Assembly (NCBI RefSeq): GCF_026191355.1
Contig: NZ_JAPHOQ010000019.1
Location: forward strand, 23,862-87,861
DNA length: 64,000 nucleotides
Reading direction: 5' to 3'
Source: Legionella sheltonii
Lineage (GTDB): Bacteria > Pseudomonadota > Gammaproteobacteria > Legionellales > Legionellaceae
In this document: in pieces, positions 11,522 through 21,884 of the stretch
Position numbering within the stretch: the first letter of the stretch is position 1
Layout of the letters: the number at the start of each line of letters is the position of its first letter
Translations under genes and position numbers: made by a program
The notes under the pieces: model-generated
Databases searched by the model: none
What the model saw: only the letters and a program-made list of their open reading frames with translations
Told to the model about the DNA's origin: nothing

Positions 11522-11708
11522 CTTATGGAGAAATAAGATATATTAAGCGTTTAGTGTGCCGCATCCTTGCAGCGAAGTACATCCCATGTACTGGTCCCTT
11601 AGTTTGACTTCCTGTCAGACGAATCCGTGTCATCCCTTTGAATTAGAGTATAGCCTTTTGGCTGTTGTTGTCATTGCGTGGATGGAGCAACACAATGTAA
11701 GAAATGTC

Positions 11709-12752
11709 TCAAAGAGTAGGTCGTGTTGTCTTAGACAGGCTCTTAGGCTCCTGTTGGGTGATGCAATGGATTCCCCCTCCTCCGGCAAATACATCCAGTG
11801 CATCAATTTGCGAAATATGATAGCCCGGGTATAACTGCGAGAATAACTGATAGGCTGCCTGGTCGTGTTGTGCATAACCAAAAGCAGGCATGACGATTCC
11901 CTTATTGGCCAAATAAAAATTAATGTAGGATAAAGTTAATCGTTCTCCATCAAGATAGGTGGCTGGTGGTTGCTCAACCGTATAAACCTCCAACTTTCGT
12001 CCTTTTGCGTCAGTCGCAGATTTAAGAATTTCCAGGTTCTCATGCAAAGTTGCATAATTAGGATCTTCCTTATCATGAGTAATAAGGCAAAGCACTTTTC
12101 CGGGGGCAATAAAACAAGCGATTTCATCAATATGACCATCAGTTTCATCCCCTAATAACCCCTTGTTTAACCAAATAATTTTCTGAGCACCCAGAAAATC
12201 ATACAAATAATGTTCAATCTCTTGTTGGCTGAGCTTGGGGTTACGGTTTTCATTAAGCAGGCATTCGCGCGAAGTGAGTATAGTTCCTTCTCCATCGACG
12301 TGAAATGAACCACCTTCCATAACCAACGGCGCTGAAAAGGCCAGGGCATGAGTCTGCTTTAAGATTGCTCCTGCAATTTGGTTATCCAGCGCACAATCTT
12401 GATAGTTACCACCCCAAGCATTATGTATCCAATCAACTCCCGCTAATTGTTGGTGCTGATTTAATAAGAAAGTAGGTCCTGTATCTCGGGTCCATGAGTC
12501 ATTAATAGGTAGTGTGAACAACGTAACTCGATCACCACATAGGTTTGTGGCTGATTCTTCATCCCCTGGATTGACCAGCATGGTTACTGGTTCATACTGG
12601 GCTATAGCTTGAGCAACCCGTGCGTAGGCACTGCGTGCTTTTTGGAGGCCAATTTTAGACCATGTTTCAAGATGACAAGGCCATGCCATCCAACACCGCT
12701 CATGAGGATGCCACTCAGCGGGCATAAAAAATCCACTTTGTTTTGGTGTCAT
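11709..12752 (-). CDS. aguA: Agmatine deiminase
   Basis: 347 residues from the ATG at 12752. It converts agmatine to N-carbamoylputrescine and ammonia. Family marks are [16 protein letters not shown] at the N-terminus, [12 protein letters not shown], the acidic [11 protein letters not shown] region, ETDGHIDE and the catalytic cysteine C330 in [10 protein letters not shown]. This start has GGAG eight bases upstream and lies one base after the speA stop. A longer reading from 12776 would overlap speA and adds only eight residues. It is the last gene of the aguB-speA-aguA unit. Confidence 0.93.
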   Translation of the reverse strand: MTPKQSGFFMPAEWHPHERCWMAWPCHLETWSKIGLQKARSAYARVAQAIAQYEPVTMLVNPGDEESATNLCGDRVTLFTLPINDSWTRDTGPTFLLNQHQQLAGVDWIHNAWGGNYQDCALDNQIAGAILKQTHALAFSAPLVMEGGSFHVDGEGTILTSRECLLNENRNPKLSQQEIEHYLYDFLGAQKIIWLNKGLLGDETDGHIDEIACFIAPGKVLCLITHDKEDPNYATLHENLEILKSATDAKGRKLEVYTVEQPPATYLDGERLTLSYINFYLANKGIVMPAFGYAQHDQAAYQLFSQLYPGYHISQIDALDVFAGGGGIHCITQQEPKSLSKTTRPTL

Positions 12753-12753
12753 C

Positions 12754-14673
12754 TTATTTTCTCCGAATATGTTCATCTAAATAGGTTAATTGAGAAAAAA
12801 TGCTTCTTAATTCATTTAAATACAAAAGCGTCGTTTCCTTAGGTAGTTCTGCATGAATTAATTGTTTCTCATAGGATTGGACTAATTTTTTGGTATCAAA
12901 ATGAGCGAGGTTCAGCACATTAGTTACTGTATCGCCACTGACCAAATCATTAAGTTCAAATTGCCCATCGTCAAACAGTTTGACATCCAAGGAATTGGTA
13001 TCCCCGAATAAATTATGCAAATTACCCAATATTTCTTGGTAAGCACCCACCAAGAAAAAACCTAATGAGTACGGATTGTTATTGTCGTATGGAGGAAGCA
13101 TTAGGGTTGAATTCACACAGGAACTACCAAGGTATTCTTTAATGGTTCCATCTGAATCACAAGTTAAATCTTGCAAAACACTGTGCATGTACGGTGTTTG
13201 GGTAAGCTGTGAAATTGGGGCTATTGGAAAGATTTGGCCTATGGCCCACGCATCCGGAATCGATTGGAAAAATGAGATATTACAAAAGACCTTAACGGCC
13301 ATATCTTCATTGATTTTTGCCAACAAAGTTTCTTCAGAAGGGTTTTCCACATTGAGGCGTTCTTTAAGCTCCAGGCATATATTGGTATAAAATGCCTCTA
13401 CTTTAGCCTTCTCCTGCAAACTAATAACTCCATGCTTGAACAAAGAATGGGCCTCATTTAATGAATGTTCTGCATAGTTATATATTTCAATAGGTGAGCT
13501 TGCAGTAATGGAGTGATACGTATCATAGATATCACGAATCACATGGGAGTCTTCATCCGTAATTTCTGGAAGCGAGGGCGCTTTATTCATTATTTCTATA
13601 TCACTAATATCAGAAATTAATACCGCATGATGAGCGGTTAAGGCACGTCCTGATTCGGAAATAATATTGGGCTCGGGAACATTGGCTTCCTGACACAGAT
13701 ATTGAATGGCTAGGAGAATATGTGTGGCATATTCATGGATGCTGTAATTCATGGAGCAGCCCTGATTGGAATGGGTTCCTTCATAATCCACACTGAGTCC
13801 ACCACCGACGTCAATGGTATCGATGGGTGCATCTAATTGGCGCAACTCAACATAGTACCGGGATACTTCCTGCATGCAATGGCGTATATCGTGAATGTTG
13901 GCAATTTGTGACCCCAGATGACAATGCATCAGCTGTAAGCAATCGAGCATATTATGGGCTTTTAATTTATTGACCAACTCGAGTACCTGCTTGGCGGTAA
14001 GGCCAAATTTGGATTTGACGCCGCCAGTGTGTTCCCATTTTCCGGCGCTTTTACTGATTAAACGGATGCGAACACCAAGAGAGGGTTTTATTTTTAAGCG
14101 AGCTGATTCTTTTAAAATAATATCCAGCTCCGAGATTTTCTCAATAACAATAAAAACCTTGTGTCCCATTTGCTGAGCAATAAGCGCCGTACGTATGTAG
14201 TAACTGTCTTTATAACCGTTACATACAATCGTGCTGTGTTGTTGATTGCCCAACATGCCAATTACTGCCATGAGCTCAGGTTTCGAACCCGCCTCCAGGC
14301 CAATCGAGTGATTGGGTGATTTCAACAGTTCGCGAACTACGCTTTGTTCTTGGTTCACTTTAATGGGGTAAACCAGCTTGTAATGCCCTGTGTACTCATT
14401 TTCTTCTATGGCTTGCGTGAAGGCTTCGTAGATACGGTGTACACGGTCATGTAAGATATCAGAACAACGGATGAGTAGGGGAAGATGAAGTCCCGCTCTG
14501 CTTGCCTCATTAACAATCGCTTGCAGCTCAACACCAGGTTTCCCCGGTGCTTTGCTTATTTCGATATTTCCTTGAGCATTAATACTGAAGTATCCTTCGC
14601 CCCAGTTGTTGATGTTATATAAATTTTCTTCAGGTGATGCACTGATGTTCATAGGTCGATTTTCCAAAGGCAT
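12754..14673 (-). CDS. speA: Biosynthetic arginine decarboxylase
   Basis: 639 residues, the usual length. It decarboxylates arginine to agmatine with PLP. The PLP lysine lies in YPIKVNQEQ, the glycine-rich phosphate-binding loop in [12 protein letters not shown], and the region before it in [11 protein letters not shown], as in alanine-racemase-fold decarboxylases. The start ATG overlaps the aguB stop by one base (TAATG), and the stop lies one base before aguA, so the three genes are translationally coupled. A second ATG seven codons in is possible. Confidence 0.95.
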   Translation of the reverse strand: MPLENRPMNISASPEENLYNINNWGEGYFSINAQGNIEISKAPGKPGVELQAIVNEASRAGLHLPLLIRCSDILHDRVHRIYEAFTQAIEENEYTGHYKLVYPIKVNQEQSVVRELLKSPNHSIGLEAGSKPELMAVIGMLGNQQHSTIVCNGYKDSYYIRTALIAQQMGHKVFIVIEKISELDIILKESARLKIKPSLGVRIRLISKSAGKWEHTGGVKSKFGLTAKQVLELVNKLKAHNMLDCLQLMHCHLGSQIANIHDIRHCMQEVSRYYVELRQLDAPIDTIDVGGGLSVDYEGTHSNQGCSMNYSIHEYATHILLAIQYLCQEANVPEPNIISESGRALTAHHAVLISDISDIEIMNKAPSLPEITDEDSHVIRDIYDTYHSITASSPIEIYNYAEHSLNEAHSLFKHGVISLQEKAKVEAFYTNICLELKERLNVENPSEETLLAKINEDMAVKVFCNISFFQSIPDAWAIGQIFPIAPISQLTQTPYMHSVLQDLTCDSDGTIKEYLGSSCVNSTLMLPPYDNNNPYSLGFFLVGAYQEILGNLHNLFGDTNSLDVKLFDDGQFELNDLVSGDTVTNVLNLAHFDTKKLVQSYEKQLIHAELPKETTLLYLNELRSIFSQLTYLDEHIRRK

Positions 14674-15518
14674 TAGCGTGATTTTACAAGATCATGGTAG
14701 GTAGAAGGCTCTCGCTGCTGAGCAAAGGGAAATAATCTTCCCCACAATGCGCGCTGCTCAAAGTCGAGTTCGGCGACTAATACTGCGGGTTTGTCGCGAG
14801 ATGCCTGTGCTAAAATTTCACCCATAGGCGTACTAATGAAGCTGCTACCATAAAACTCTAATCCGTCTTCACAACCAATTCGATTGGCGGCAATGATAAA
14901 GGTATTACTCATGATCCCTTGGGCAACCATAACCTTCTGCCACATGGGTTGCGTATTCACCTCAGGAGCTGTCGGTTCACCACCAATTGCAGTGGGGTAT
15001 ACTAAAACTTCCGTGCCTTTTAAACCATAAATACGCGACAACTCTGGAAACCATTGATCATAACAGGTGGGTAAACCCCATTTATGTCCCGCGATTTGGT
15101 GGACTGGATAATCGGAGTCTCCAGGTTTAAAGTAGAAATTTTCATGGTATTTTTCCCCACTGGGGATGTGTTGTTTTCGAGTGATTCCAATAAGCTCGCC
15201 TTTATTGTTATAAGCCACAGCAGTATTGAAACCGGCTTTTTCGAAAAGTGAGGCGGTGATGCAAATATTATGCGCTTTTGCCATTTGACTGACAAATTGA
15301 GCCGTAGGGCCTGTATGGATGTCTTCCATAAATGGGCTAGGATCTACATTGGCGCGCGTACAGAAATAAGGGCTCAGGGTAAGCTCTTGTAAACAAACGA
15401 TGGCCGCTCCTTGTTGTGCGGCGGCACTGATTCCGGACGCTAGTTTGTCTTGATGTTCTTTAGGGTTTTCATGCCATTTTTCTTGCACTAAGGCAACAGT
15501 GAGTTTTTCGTGAGTCAT
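14673..15518 (-). CDS. aguB: N-carbamoylputrescine amidase
   Basis: 281 residues. This nitrilase-superfamily enzyme hydrolyses N-carbamoylputrescine to putrescine, CO2 and ammonia. The Glu-Lys-Cys triad is visible: Glu in CLQELTLSPYF, Lys in ITRKQHIPSGEKYHE and Cys in LPTCYDQWFPE. The GEKYHENFYF segment is typical of the AguB subgroup. It is the first gene of the unit, so the order in the mRNA is last enzyme, first enzyme, middle enzyme. A purine-rich AGAGAG precedes the start. Confidence 0.94.
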   Translation of the reverse strand: MTHEKLTVALVQEKWHENPKEHQDKLASGISAAAQQGAAIVCLQELTLSPYFCTRANVDPSPFMEDIHTGPTAQFVSQMAKAHNICITASLFEKAGFNTAVAYNNKGELIGITRKQHIPSGEKYHENFYFKPGDSDYPVHQIAGHKWGLPTCYDQWFPELSRIYGLKGTEVLVYPTAIGGEPTAPEVNTQPMWQKVMVAQGIMSNTFIIAANRIGCEDGLEFYGSSFISTPMGEILAQASRDKPAVLVAELDFEQRALWGRLFPFAQQREPSTYHDLVKSR

Positions 15519-15581
15519 TAATATCTCTCTTGAAATTAAGGATCAAAATAAAGTGCCCTTACTTTGTAAGGGCGGACGGGT

Positions 15582-16574
15582 TTAAAACGGAGTGAAATTA
15601 GATTCTTCAAAATATTCTTCCTCTTCATTCTCAGATGTTTTACCCTGAGAGAGTTCGTTTTCAGTGTCAGCTTCACTACTTATGTCAAGTTGTTTCATAG
15701 CCATTGATATGTCACTCACGGGAGATGTTGGTGAGCGATTAAATAAACTATTTCGATTACTGGCTTGAGACTCATTTTTCTTTTGTTCCGAGCCTTCCTT
15801 TTTATTTATGGCATCAGCAATTAATTTGAACGGATTCGTTGCATCAAAGGCTTCGGTATGCAGTAACTCCAGGTGGCGTTTGACCGATGAGCGGCTGACA
15901 GATTCTAACGCACACAATTTTCCGGCAATTGATTCTTCCTGGCCTTTTAATAAGACACGAAACATATTGACGAACATCCTGCAGCTATCCCCATCATAAT
16001 CACGGCTGGTAAAAAATTTATCTGGTGTATCACTGAGTAACAATTTTTCTATATTGCGACGCAATAAAAATGCATGATGAATTTTTTCATTAAGAATACT
16101 CTTAGGAAAAGCGATTCCGACATTGAAAGCGATTTGATGGCGCTCTTGCTCTGGAACACACAAAGCTAATCGCTCTGCAATTTCTGACTCATTGCTTTCT
16201 AATAATTGCTTGGCAAGCGCACTAAATTGAAAGAAAGGTGCAGGATTAAATTCCTTAGCTGAAAACAAAACATGGGGTGATCTATTTCGGGGATCGAGTA
16301 AGGAATTGATGCGTTGTCTCACTTGGTATGCTTCAGTGATGACCGAGTGGAAACTATCCTCATTTTTAATTAAGCCACCTAATGCTTTGATGTGATTGCC
16401 ATATTGTTTGAATTTTGCTTCCGGGCAGGCGGCGATTAGTTTAGTTGCCATGGCAATTTTTTCTTTACGACTTAAGGTCTCAAATGCCTTAGCATTCTCG
16501 GCGAGTGCATCACCATCGCTCAGATGTTCATAGGGATTTTCTAGGGCAATTAATTCTTCATAAGTAAATACCAT
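15582..16574 (-). CDS. Unknown protein with acidic C-terminal tail; candidate Dot/Icm effector
   Basis: 330 residues, not recognised. The first ~240 residues are helical and soluble. A low-complexity, serine/asparagine-rich stretch follows (about 245-300). The last 30 residues include NEEEEYFEESNFTPF: a cluster of glutamates a few residues before the end, followed by hydrophobic residues. This matches the E-block described for many Dot/Icm secretion signals. The start is clear (AAGGAGG seven bases upstream). It lies just downstream of aguB's start on the same strand, 63 bases away, with a repeat element behind it. The effector role is inference. Confidence 0.6.
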   Translation of the reverse strand: MVFTYEELIALENPYEHLSDGDALAENAKAFETLSRKEKIAMATKLIAACPEAKFKQYGNHIKALGGLIKNEDSFHSVITEAYQVRQRINSLLDPRNRSPHVLFSAKEFNPAPFFQFSALAKQLLESNESEIAERLALCVPEQERHQIAFNVGIAFPKSILNEKIHHAFLLRRNIEKLLLSDTPDKFFTSRDYDGDSCRMFVNMFRVLLKGQEESIAGKLCALESVSRSSVKRHLELLHTEAFDATNPFKLIADAINKKEGSEQKKNESQASNRNSLFNRSPTSPVSDISMAMKQLDISSEADTENELSQGKTSENEEEEYFEESNFTPF

Positions 16575-16637
16575 TTAATCCTCCTTAAATTAAGATGAGA
16601 AAGGGTACTGAACAATAATACAAAGGAGCTACTCCCT

Positions 16638-16714
16638 GGGGTCTGTTGACCACTCCACTATCTTGTGCAAAAAAATGCCATTTTGACTCAAGATAGCGAA
16701 ATTTAAACAGACCC
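16638..16714. repeat. Palindromic intergenic element, copy 2
   Basis: The outer ends GGGGTCTGTT (16638-16647) and AAACAGACCC (16705-16714) are inverted. Inside, CTATCTTG (16658-16665) pairs with CAAGATAG (16689-16696), and AAAATG/CATTTT sits at the centre. The whole 77 bases can fold as one long hairpin. The ends resemble the element at 8491-8593. Confidence 0.55.
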
Positions 16715-16837
16715 TATAGTAACGGATTAAAATCGAACTGTCATGAAATTAATCTAAAGTTTTCTGAAAAAATGTCGAATAAGTGATCAGATGCATGTTT
16801 TGCCTTTAAAAAATACAATAACAATAAGGAGTAGGCA

Positions 16838-17095
16838 ATGTCTAAAACTCATTTATTACAAGACCCTTTCTTAAATGAATTGCGTAAAGAGAAGGTGCCC
16901 GTATCCATTTTTTTGGTAAATGGAATTAAATTGCACGGAATTGTGGATTCGTTTGATCAGTATGTGGTGATGCTGAAAAATTCGATTACACAAATGGTTT
17001 ATAAGCATGCGATTTCCACCGTGGTGCCATCACGTGCCATAAAAATGCCCGTTGAAGATGAAAACTCTGGAAATGAAGGTGCTGAGGAAGGTTAA
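16838..17095 (+). CDS. hfq: RNA chaperone Hfq
   Basis: 85 residues. Hfq is a hexameric Sm-like protein that pairs small RNAs with mRNAs. The Sm1 motif is visible ([20 protein letters not shown]) and Sm2 has the conserved [12 protein letters not shown]. The C-terminal tail is short and acidic, as in Legionella. AAGGAG lies six bases before the ATG. In L. pneumophila an antisense RNA to hfq is reported; nothing in this sequence alone shows it here. Unlike the usual order, hflX does not follow directly: a 4.5-kb gene separates them. Confidence 0.97.
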   Translation: MSKTHLLQDPFLNELRKEKVPVSIFLVNGIKLHGIVDSFDQYVVMLKNSITQMVYKHAISTVVPSRAIKMPVEDENSGNEGAEEG

Positions 17096-17402
17096 ATGAG
17101 GTTATCCATCTTTGATGCTTCGTTAAGCCAAAGCGAAAGTGGTCGCTCCCGAGGAAACAGGCATCCATAGTCGCTTTAGCGCAAATACTTGTACAAGAAT
17201 AGTTCCCCGCCTTGCGGGGATGCCCCATTTGTTTGCAAACTGACTAAAATATTGTATATTCTTGGTATGCAAGCTATGTATTAAATAGCCAGAGTGAGCT
17301 TTGCAGAACAGTAATGAACACTTAATGTAGCGTTAATAAATAATATTCTATAATAAACATAAATAAGTCATATTTACTAACTTTTGACCGGGGAACCTTT
17401 AT
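17096..17402. other. Spacer between hfq and the large gene
   Basis: A GC-rich hairpin CCCCGC (17205-17210)/GCGGGG (17214-17219) could end the hfq transcript, though no T-run follows. The right half is very AT-rich and probably carries the promoter of the next gene, but no clear -35/-10 pair is visible. Confidence 0.5.
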
Positions 17403-20400
17403 ATGTTTTATTATCTTGAAGGCACCTTTACTGATATTTTCGCTGCCTGTGGTTTAGAGTCAATGATAGCAAAAAGGGACCTGGCCAATAATATTGAAAT
17501 ACAAAAAGATCTGTATGGACGAATTCCATTTTTCCATATGACTGGAATTAAGGAAATACTAGAGCAACATTTTTTACCTAATACAAACCTCCATTTAATG
17601 CCTAAATTGCCTGATGATCTCACAGGATATAAAGGCTGTTATATATATTGCAATCAAAGAGATAATAAAAAACTGTACTATATTAAGTCAAATGGAGCAG
17701 CTGAAGATGTACCTGTTAATGTGTTTTCTCAATTTGATCGAGAACTAAATCGAATACCTCGCGAGCAAGAAAATCTATTTAAGCTTACTCATGATGAAAT
17801 TGGAACTTTGATAACATCAAACGGTGGTTATACTCATTTACCTGTGAATGCGGATCCAATAAGAAACCATTATATGCAGGGTGACATGGAAGCTACAAAT
17901 TTAAAATTTATGTTAGGACATGTTCCCTTCTACGATTCGAATGATCCTGAGGATGAAGTCACGATTGCCATGTCCAGTGCTAAAGACGCGCGTGGTGGTT
18001 ATATAGATTCTCAAAAAAAGCCGACAGGCATTACTATTTTTTATCGAAAAGGGCACCCTGAACAATGGATGATTGCCATAGCTAAAAATACTCATTTGCC
18101 AAAAGAGCAGCGCAAAGTTCACATCTTGTCTTCAGTAGATCCAAAAACTTTTATGATCGCTGATGATAGTTTAGAGAAAGTTGAAGAAGTTGACTTGAGG
18201 TCATTGCCAGAGAAGGTAGGGCAATTGAAGGCTGCTGCAGATTCACCTGCTATAGGAGAAATAATACAACGTGTATTGAACACAGATGGAACCATTAGTG
18301 AGCATCCCGCTCTATTTGAACTGTTTACGGGATCTATAAAGAGAGGCAAACAATTTGATGATGACCCAAAATGGATGCAACTTCTGCAGGAGCGTTTTGC
18401 GGAGATAATAAAGAATCCTTTTGTAATCGACTTATTTTCCTCATTAGATGAACGGTCCATAAGAATGAGTAGGGAGGAAATTGAAGCTTGTCTGGATGAA
18501 AAAAGTGAATTAGTAAAAGCTGTGAAATACATTCAGGCTAATGAATCTTTGAAGGAGCACAAGGAAGTTAAAAAAGAGTTGCTTTTATTAGCTCATAATC
18601 TTTATCAATTAGGGCATATCGATAAGTTTTCAGAGTTTGCTAATTTCCCGGAGAAAAAGAACGGCTTTTTTGATTTCTTTAACAAACTGGCGGAGGATAC
18701 TAAAAGCCATAGGTTTTTGAAGAATATTTTAGAAAGTGAAAAGCTTGATCATTTACGCACAATCTATAACGCAATTCAAAAATGTAATGATGTCGCTGAT
18801 GTGATTAAACGACTCAAAGAATCAGATGAACAAGAACGGCTTATCAATCAGCTGATAATATTTACTCAGAATATACCTCAGCCTAAAAACGAGGAGGTTT
18901 TGGCATTAGTTATTGAATTGGTATTAAGAGCTCCTGCGGATAATCAAGCACTACTTATAGACCAACTAGAGGGGCTTACTCAATATCTTACCGAACAGAC
19001 AGTCAGTAAAAAAGCTAAAAACGAAGATGTTTTATCTTTAACGATTGAATTCTTATTAAGACATCCAATTAGAGAAGCAATACCAGAAAATCCACTTATA
19101 TTTTTAAAAAATGATATTGCGGAAATTGAACGCTTTCCCCTAAATCGCCAGACTTTATTTTGTGAGCTCAAAAAGCTGATTGGCTTTTTAAATAATGCCG
19201 AAGGAATTAAAAAACTTAAACCAGAGCTTTTGACTCAATTTTTAGCTGAACATTTAAACACACAGGGATTAAACAATGAATTATGGAAAGCTGTTCAAGA
19301 AACTGTGGCAAAACTGGATGCTCTAAAAGTAAAAAACTCTGCAGCGTATTCATTGGCTCTACGCTCCATAGAGTTTAGAAGAATCGTTGCTGGTTTAAAA
19401 GTTGAAGAGGTTGAAAAAAATCAAAAATGCATTGAATTGGCACTGAACTTGGACAAGATGGGTAGGTTAGCTACTTACTCTGCATTTGCTGGCGACTTAG
19501 AATGGGTAAATGCCTTTAATCAATTTGTAAAATATGAAGAATTAAAAAATTTTCTCGTTGAAAAAATATCTATCCAAGGTGCGGAGGCATGTAAGGCCCT
19601 ACTGAAAAATGAGAGATTAAGCGCCCTAGTTTCAGCAGATATAAAAGTTACAAAAGCACAAGCAAATAAAATTATAAATCCACAAGAGCCCTTGTCAGAG
19701 CAACTTAACGGTATTTTGAAAAACAAGGACTATAATCCGCCAAAAAGAAAGATATTATATCAATTGGCTCTTGATCTCGATATGATAGACGCCTCAGAGG
19801 CATTTAAAGAGCTTGCACAGGAAGATAATAAATTTCTGGAGTGGCTTCATGAGAGTTGTCTGGCACCTGAAAACCGCAAATTATTAACCCCTATGTTATC
19901 TGGATATGCGTCAGGACTGGGGGTATTGAAATTAATGGTTTATAGCGATGTTCCCTTTGCACTTTTTAGGGGCCATTTTAACCATGTATCTCAAAATTTG
20001 GTTGATGCCTTAAACTGGCTTAATAGAAATAAACCTACCCCAGAAATTACTTCCTTAGCGATAAGATTTTTATTTAAAAAGCCCAATCTCGAGATTGGAA
20101 AACTCGAGTCTGTAATCAAGTTTTTGCAAGACACACCTAAATGTGGAGTGGATAGAAAAAGTATTACTGAATTTCTTGCTGCTAATCATGAAGATCCGGC
20201 TTTACTCTCTAGAGTTAATGCGGTTTATAAAAAATTAGCTGCACTGGGTAACATAGATAACAAATTTTATACCTTGGCTCTAGAAGAGAAGCGCTTTCGC
20301 GCTGTAGTCGAAGGTCTCCCACCAATTAGTGCCGATCAGGACTGTGGCTTCATAAGAATGGATGAAACTCCTAAGGACGAAATACTCCGAACATATAAGG

Positions 20401-21884
20401 GCCCAAATTATATCCTGACTAAGGAAGGTTTATTTTACTATAACCCATCATCTCATAATAAGCTTCTGACTATAAATCTTGAGGGATCAGAATTAAAAGA
20501 GTTAAAAGAAAAGTTTCCTCAAACGATTGATAAATTAACAGCCGAGCAATTTGCGCCACTTACCACGCTCATCAAGAAATATAATATCATTTTAATTGAG
20601 TTGGCAGAAAAACTGGCTCAGCTTGGGCATCTAGATAAATATGAAAATTTTGCTTCTAACACCCAACTTGCCTCCACATTTGTTAGGCTTGCTAACATTA
20701 AATACATAACTAGACTTGAGCTAATTAAAAGACTAGACGCCATGGATTATGGCCTTAAATTAATGCCAGAAAGTGATGGACCATTAAGTGCGGAAGCGAT
20801 AAAAGACGACACCGTTTATATTAAATTAGAGAAAGACTTATTTCACTACACTGTTAAGACACCCGAGGGTCAAATAGAAGAAGGTACAATCCCAGCAAAG
20901 GATATTAAAAAATTTAATCCCGAAAAACCTTTAGATGAGCAACTTCCGACTGTAAAGAGTAATATTCTTGCAATCACCTCAGAAAGAGGTCATACCTGCT
21001 CCAAGGAGCCCTCTGAAGTTCTAAAGCTATTAGCGAATAAACGTTTAATCGCTTTACTTGAGGCAGATATTGATCCCTCTGATGCTCAATTAAGGCGATT
21101 ATTAGACCCTAATAGTGAAAAATCTAAAGCGATGGATATCTTAGTATCGTTAAAGTTAGATGTTGCAAAGAGAGAGGCTCATCAATGGGTGATCATTGAT
21201 TCTTCCGCGGCGAAAAATTTCCGAAAAATTTTATTTCAAATTAATAAGAAAGACATCTCAGACGAATCTAAAGCTAAAATGATTGGTACTCTTTGTTCAC
21301 TGCAGCTTGGTGACGAACCGCAAATGATGAGCCTTCGTCATGGAAAAGATGTTTTTAGCTTGTATTTGAGTGATGAACCCAAAGGTAGGAAATTTAGAAG
21401 ATCTATTGATAAAATTGAAGAAACGTGTACTAAAATAAAAGCTCGCTGGAATACGGAAACAGCACCCACAGACGCCAAAGCAAAAGCTAAAGCATTTGAA
21501 GCAGAAGAACAAAGATATCGAAAAGGCTTATTTGAAGTGGTTTTTGATAATCTGCATACTCCGATGTCTAAAAAAGATTTTGAGGGCAGGATCCAACAGG
21601 TTTCTCAAAACATGTTGGCTGTGGTTGATGAACGTCGACGTTCTTGGTTTGTGGCAATTATGGAAACGTTGGCTGATGGTATAAATTTCATTTTTGGTAC
21701 TTTGCCAAGCCGTATTGGTACCGATAAGCATAGAGCATTCTTTTTCGGTCATACCACATCGGGTTATCAAGTTCGTGATTTACATGAATCGCTTCGAAAG
21801 CCTGACGATGTGGAAGCTTCTGCAGTTCCTGAAGACTCTAAAGAACCAGAAGTTCCGAGGATAGACCCTGTGAATAAGGTTTAA
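17403..21884 (+). CDS. Large repeat-containing protein; candidate Dot/Icm effector
   Basis: 1493 residues, not recognised; no signal peptide. It is largely helical with repeated modules. One is a leucine-rich helix followed by a conserved patch: HNLYQLGHIDKFSEFANF (about 397), NLDKMGRLATYSAFAG (about 681), DLDMIDASEAFKELAQ (about 790) and KLAQLGHLDKYENFAS (about 1068). A second pairs ERLSALVSADIKVTKAQ (about 738) with KRLIALLEADIDPSDAQ (about 1213). Short strand-rich modules of the form YYIKS or LFYYNPS occur near 85, 1005 and 1140. The tail is acidic and proline-rich. Size, mosaic repeats and the position as a single insertion between hfq and hflX fit an effector, by inference only. Confidence 0.6.
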   Translation: MFYYLEGTFTDIFAACGLESMIAKRDLANNIEIQKDLYGRIPFFHMTGIKEILEQHFLPNTNLHLMPKLPDDLTGYKGCYIYCNQRDNKKLYYIKSNGAAEDVPVNVFSQFDRELNRIPREQENLFKLTHDEIGTLITSNGGYTHLPVNADPIRNHYMQGDMEATNLKFMLGHVPFYDSNDPEDEVTIAMSSAKDARGGYIDSQKKPTGITIFYRKGHPEQWMIAIAKNTHLPKEQRKVHILSSVDPKTFMIADDSLEKVEEVDLRSLPEKVGQLKAAADSPAIGEIIQRVLNTDGTISEHPALFELFTGSIKRGKQFDDDPKWMQLLQERFAEIIKNPFVIDLFSSLDERSIRMSREEIEACLDEKSELVKAVKYIQANESLKEHKEVKKELLLLAHNLYQLGHIDKFSEFANFPEKKNGFFDFFNKLAEDTKSHRFLKNILESEKLDHLRTIYNAIQKCNDVADVIKRLKESDEQERLINQLIIFTQNIPQPKNEEVLALVIELVLRAPADNQALLIDQLEGLTQYLTEQTVSKKAKNEDVLSLTIEFLLRHPIREAIPENPLIFLKNDIAEIERFPLNRQTLFCELKKLIGFLNNAEGIKKLKPELLTQFLAEHLNTQGLNNELWKAVQETVAKLDALKVKNSAAYSLALRSIEFRRIVAGLKVEEVEKNQKCIELALNLDKMGRLATYSAFAGDLEWVNAFNQFVKYEELKNFLVEKISIQGAEACKALLKNERLSALVSADIKVTKAQANKIINPQEPLSEQLNGILKNKDYNPPKRKILYQLALDLDMIDASEAFKELAQEDNKFLEWLHESCLAPENRKLLTPMLSGYASGLGVLKLMVYSDVPFALFRGHFNHVSQNLVDALNWLNRNKPTPEITSLAIRFLFKKPNLEIGKLESVIKFLQDTPKCGVDRKSITEFLAANHEDPALLSRVNAVYKKLAALGNIDNKFYTLALEEKRFRAVVEGLPPISADQDCGFIRMDETPKDEILRTYKGPNYILTKEGLFYYNPSSHNKLLTINLEGSELKELKEKFPQTIDKLTAEQFAPLTTLIKKYNIILIELAEKLAQLGHLDKYENFASNTQLASTFVRLANIKYITRLELIKRLDAMDYGLKLMPESDGPLSAEAIKDDTVYIKLEKDLFHYTVKTPEGQIEEGTIPAKDIKKFNPEKPLDEQLPTVKSNILAITSERGHTCSKEPSEVLKLLANKRLIALLEADIDPSDAQLRRLLDPNSEKSKAMDILVSLKLDVAKREAHQWVIIDSSAAKNFRKILFQINKKDISDESKAKMIGTLCSLQLGDEPQMMSLRHGKDVFSLYLSDEPKGRKFRRSIDKIEETCTKIKARWNTETAPTDAKAKAKAFEAEEQRYRKGLFEVVFDNLHTPMSKKDFEGRIQQVSQNMLAVVDERRRSWFVAIMETLADGINFIFGTLPSRIGTDKHRAFFFGHTTSGYQVRDLHESLRKPDDVEASAVPEDSKEPEVPRIDPVNKV

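Larger units (their letters stand above)
11316..11708. other. Spacer with hairpins between convergent genes
   Basis: This spacer lies between the kinase gene (plus) and aguA (minus). It contains the GTTGGGCC-type palindrome, a large 16-bp inverted repeat and a T-run terminator, listed separately, plus a small GTACAT/ATGTAC fold near 11577. Two short overlapping ORFs at the right side do not look like genes. Confidence 0.6.

Noticed and set aside
11556..11881. Two overlapping short frames near the aguA 3' end
   Set aside because: They overlap aguA or lie in a structured spacer and have no coding character.
18119..18532. 137-codon minus-strand frame inside the large gene
   Set aside because: Antisense shadow of a strong coding frame; serine/cysteine-rich without a start signal.
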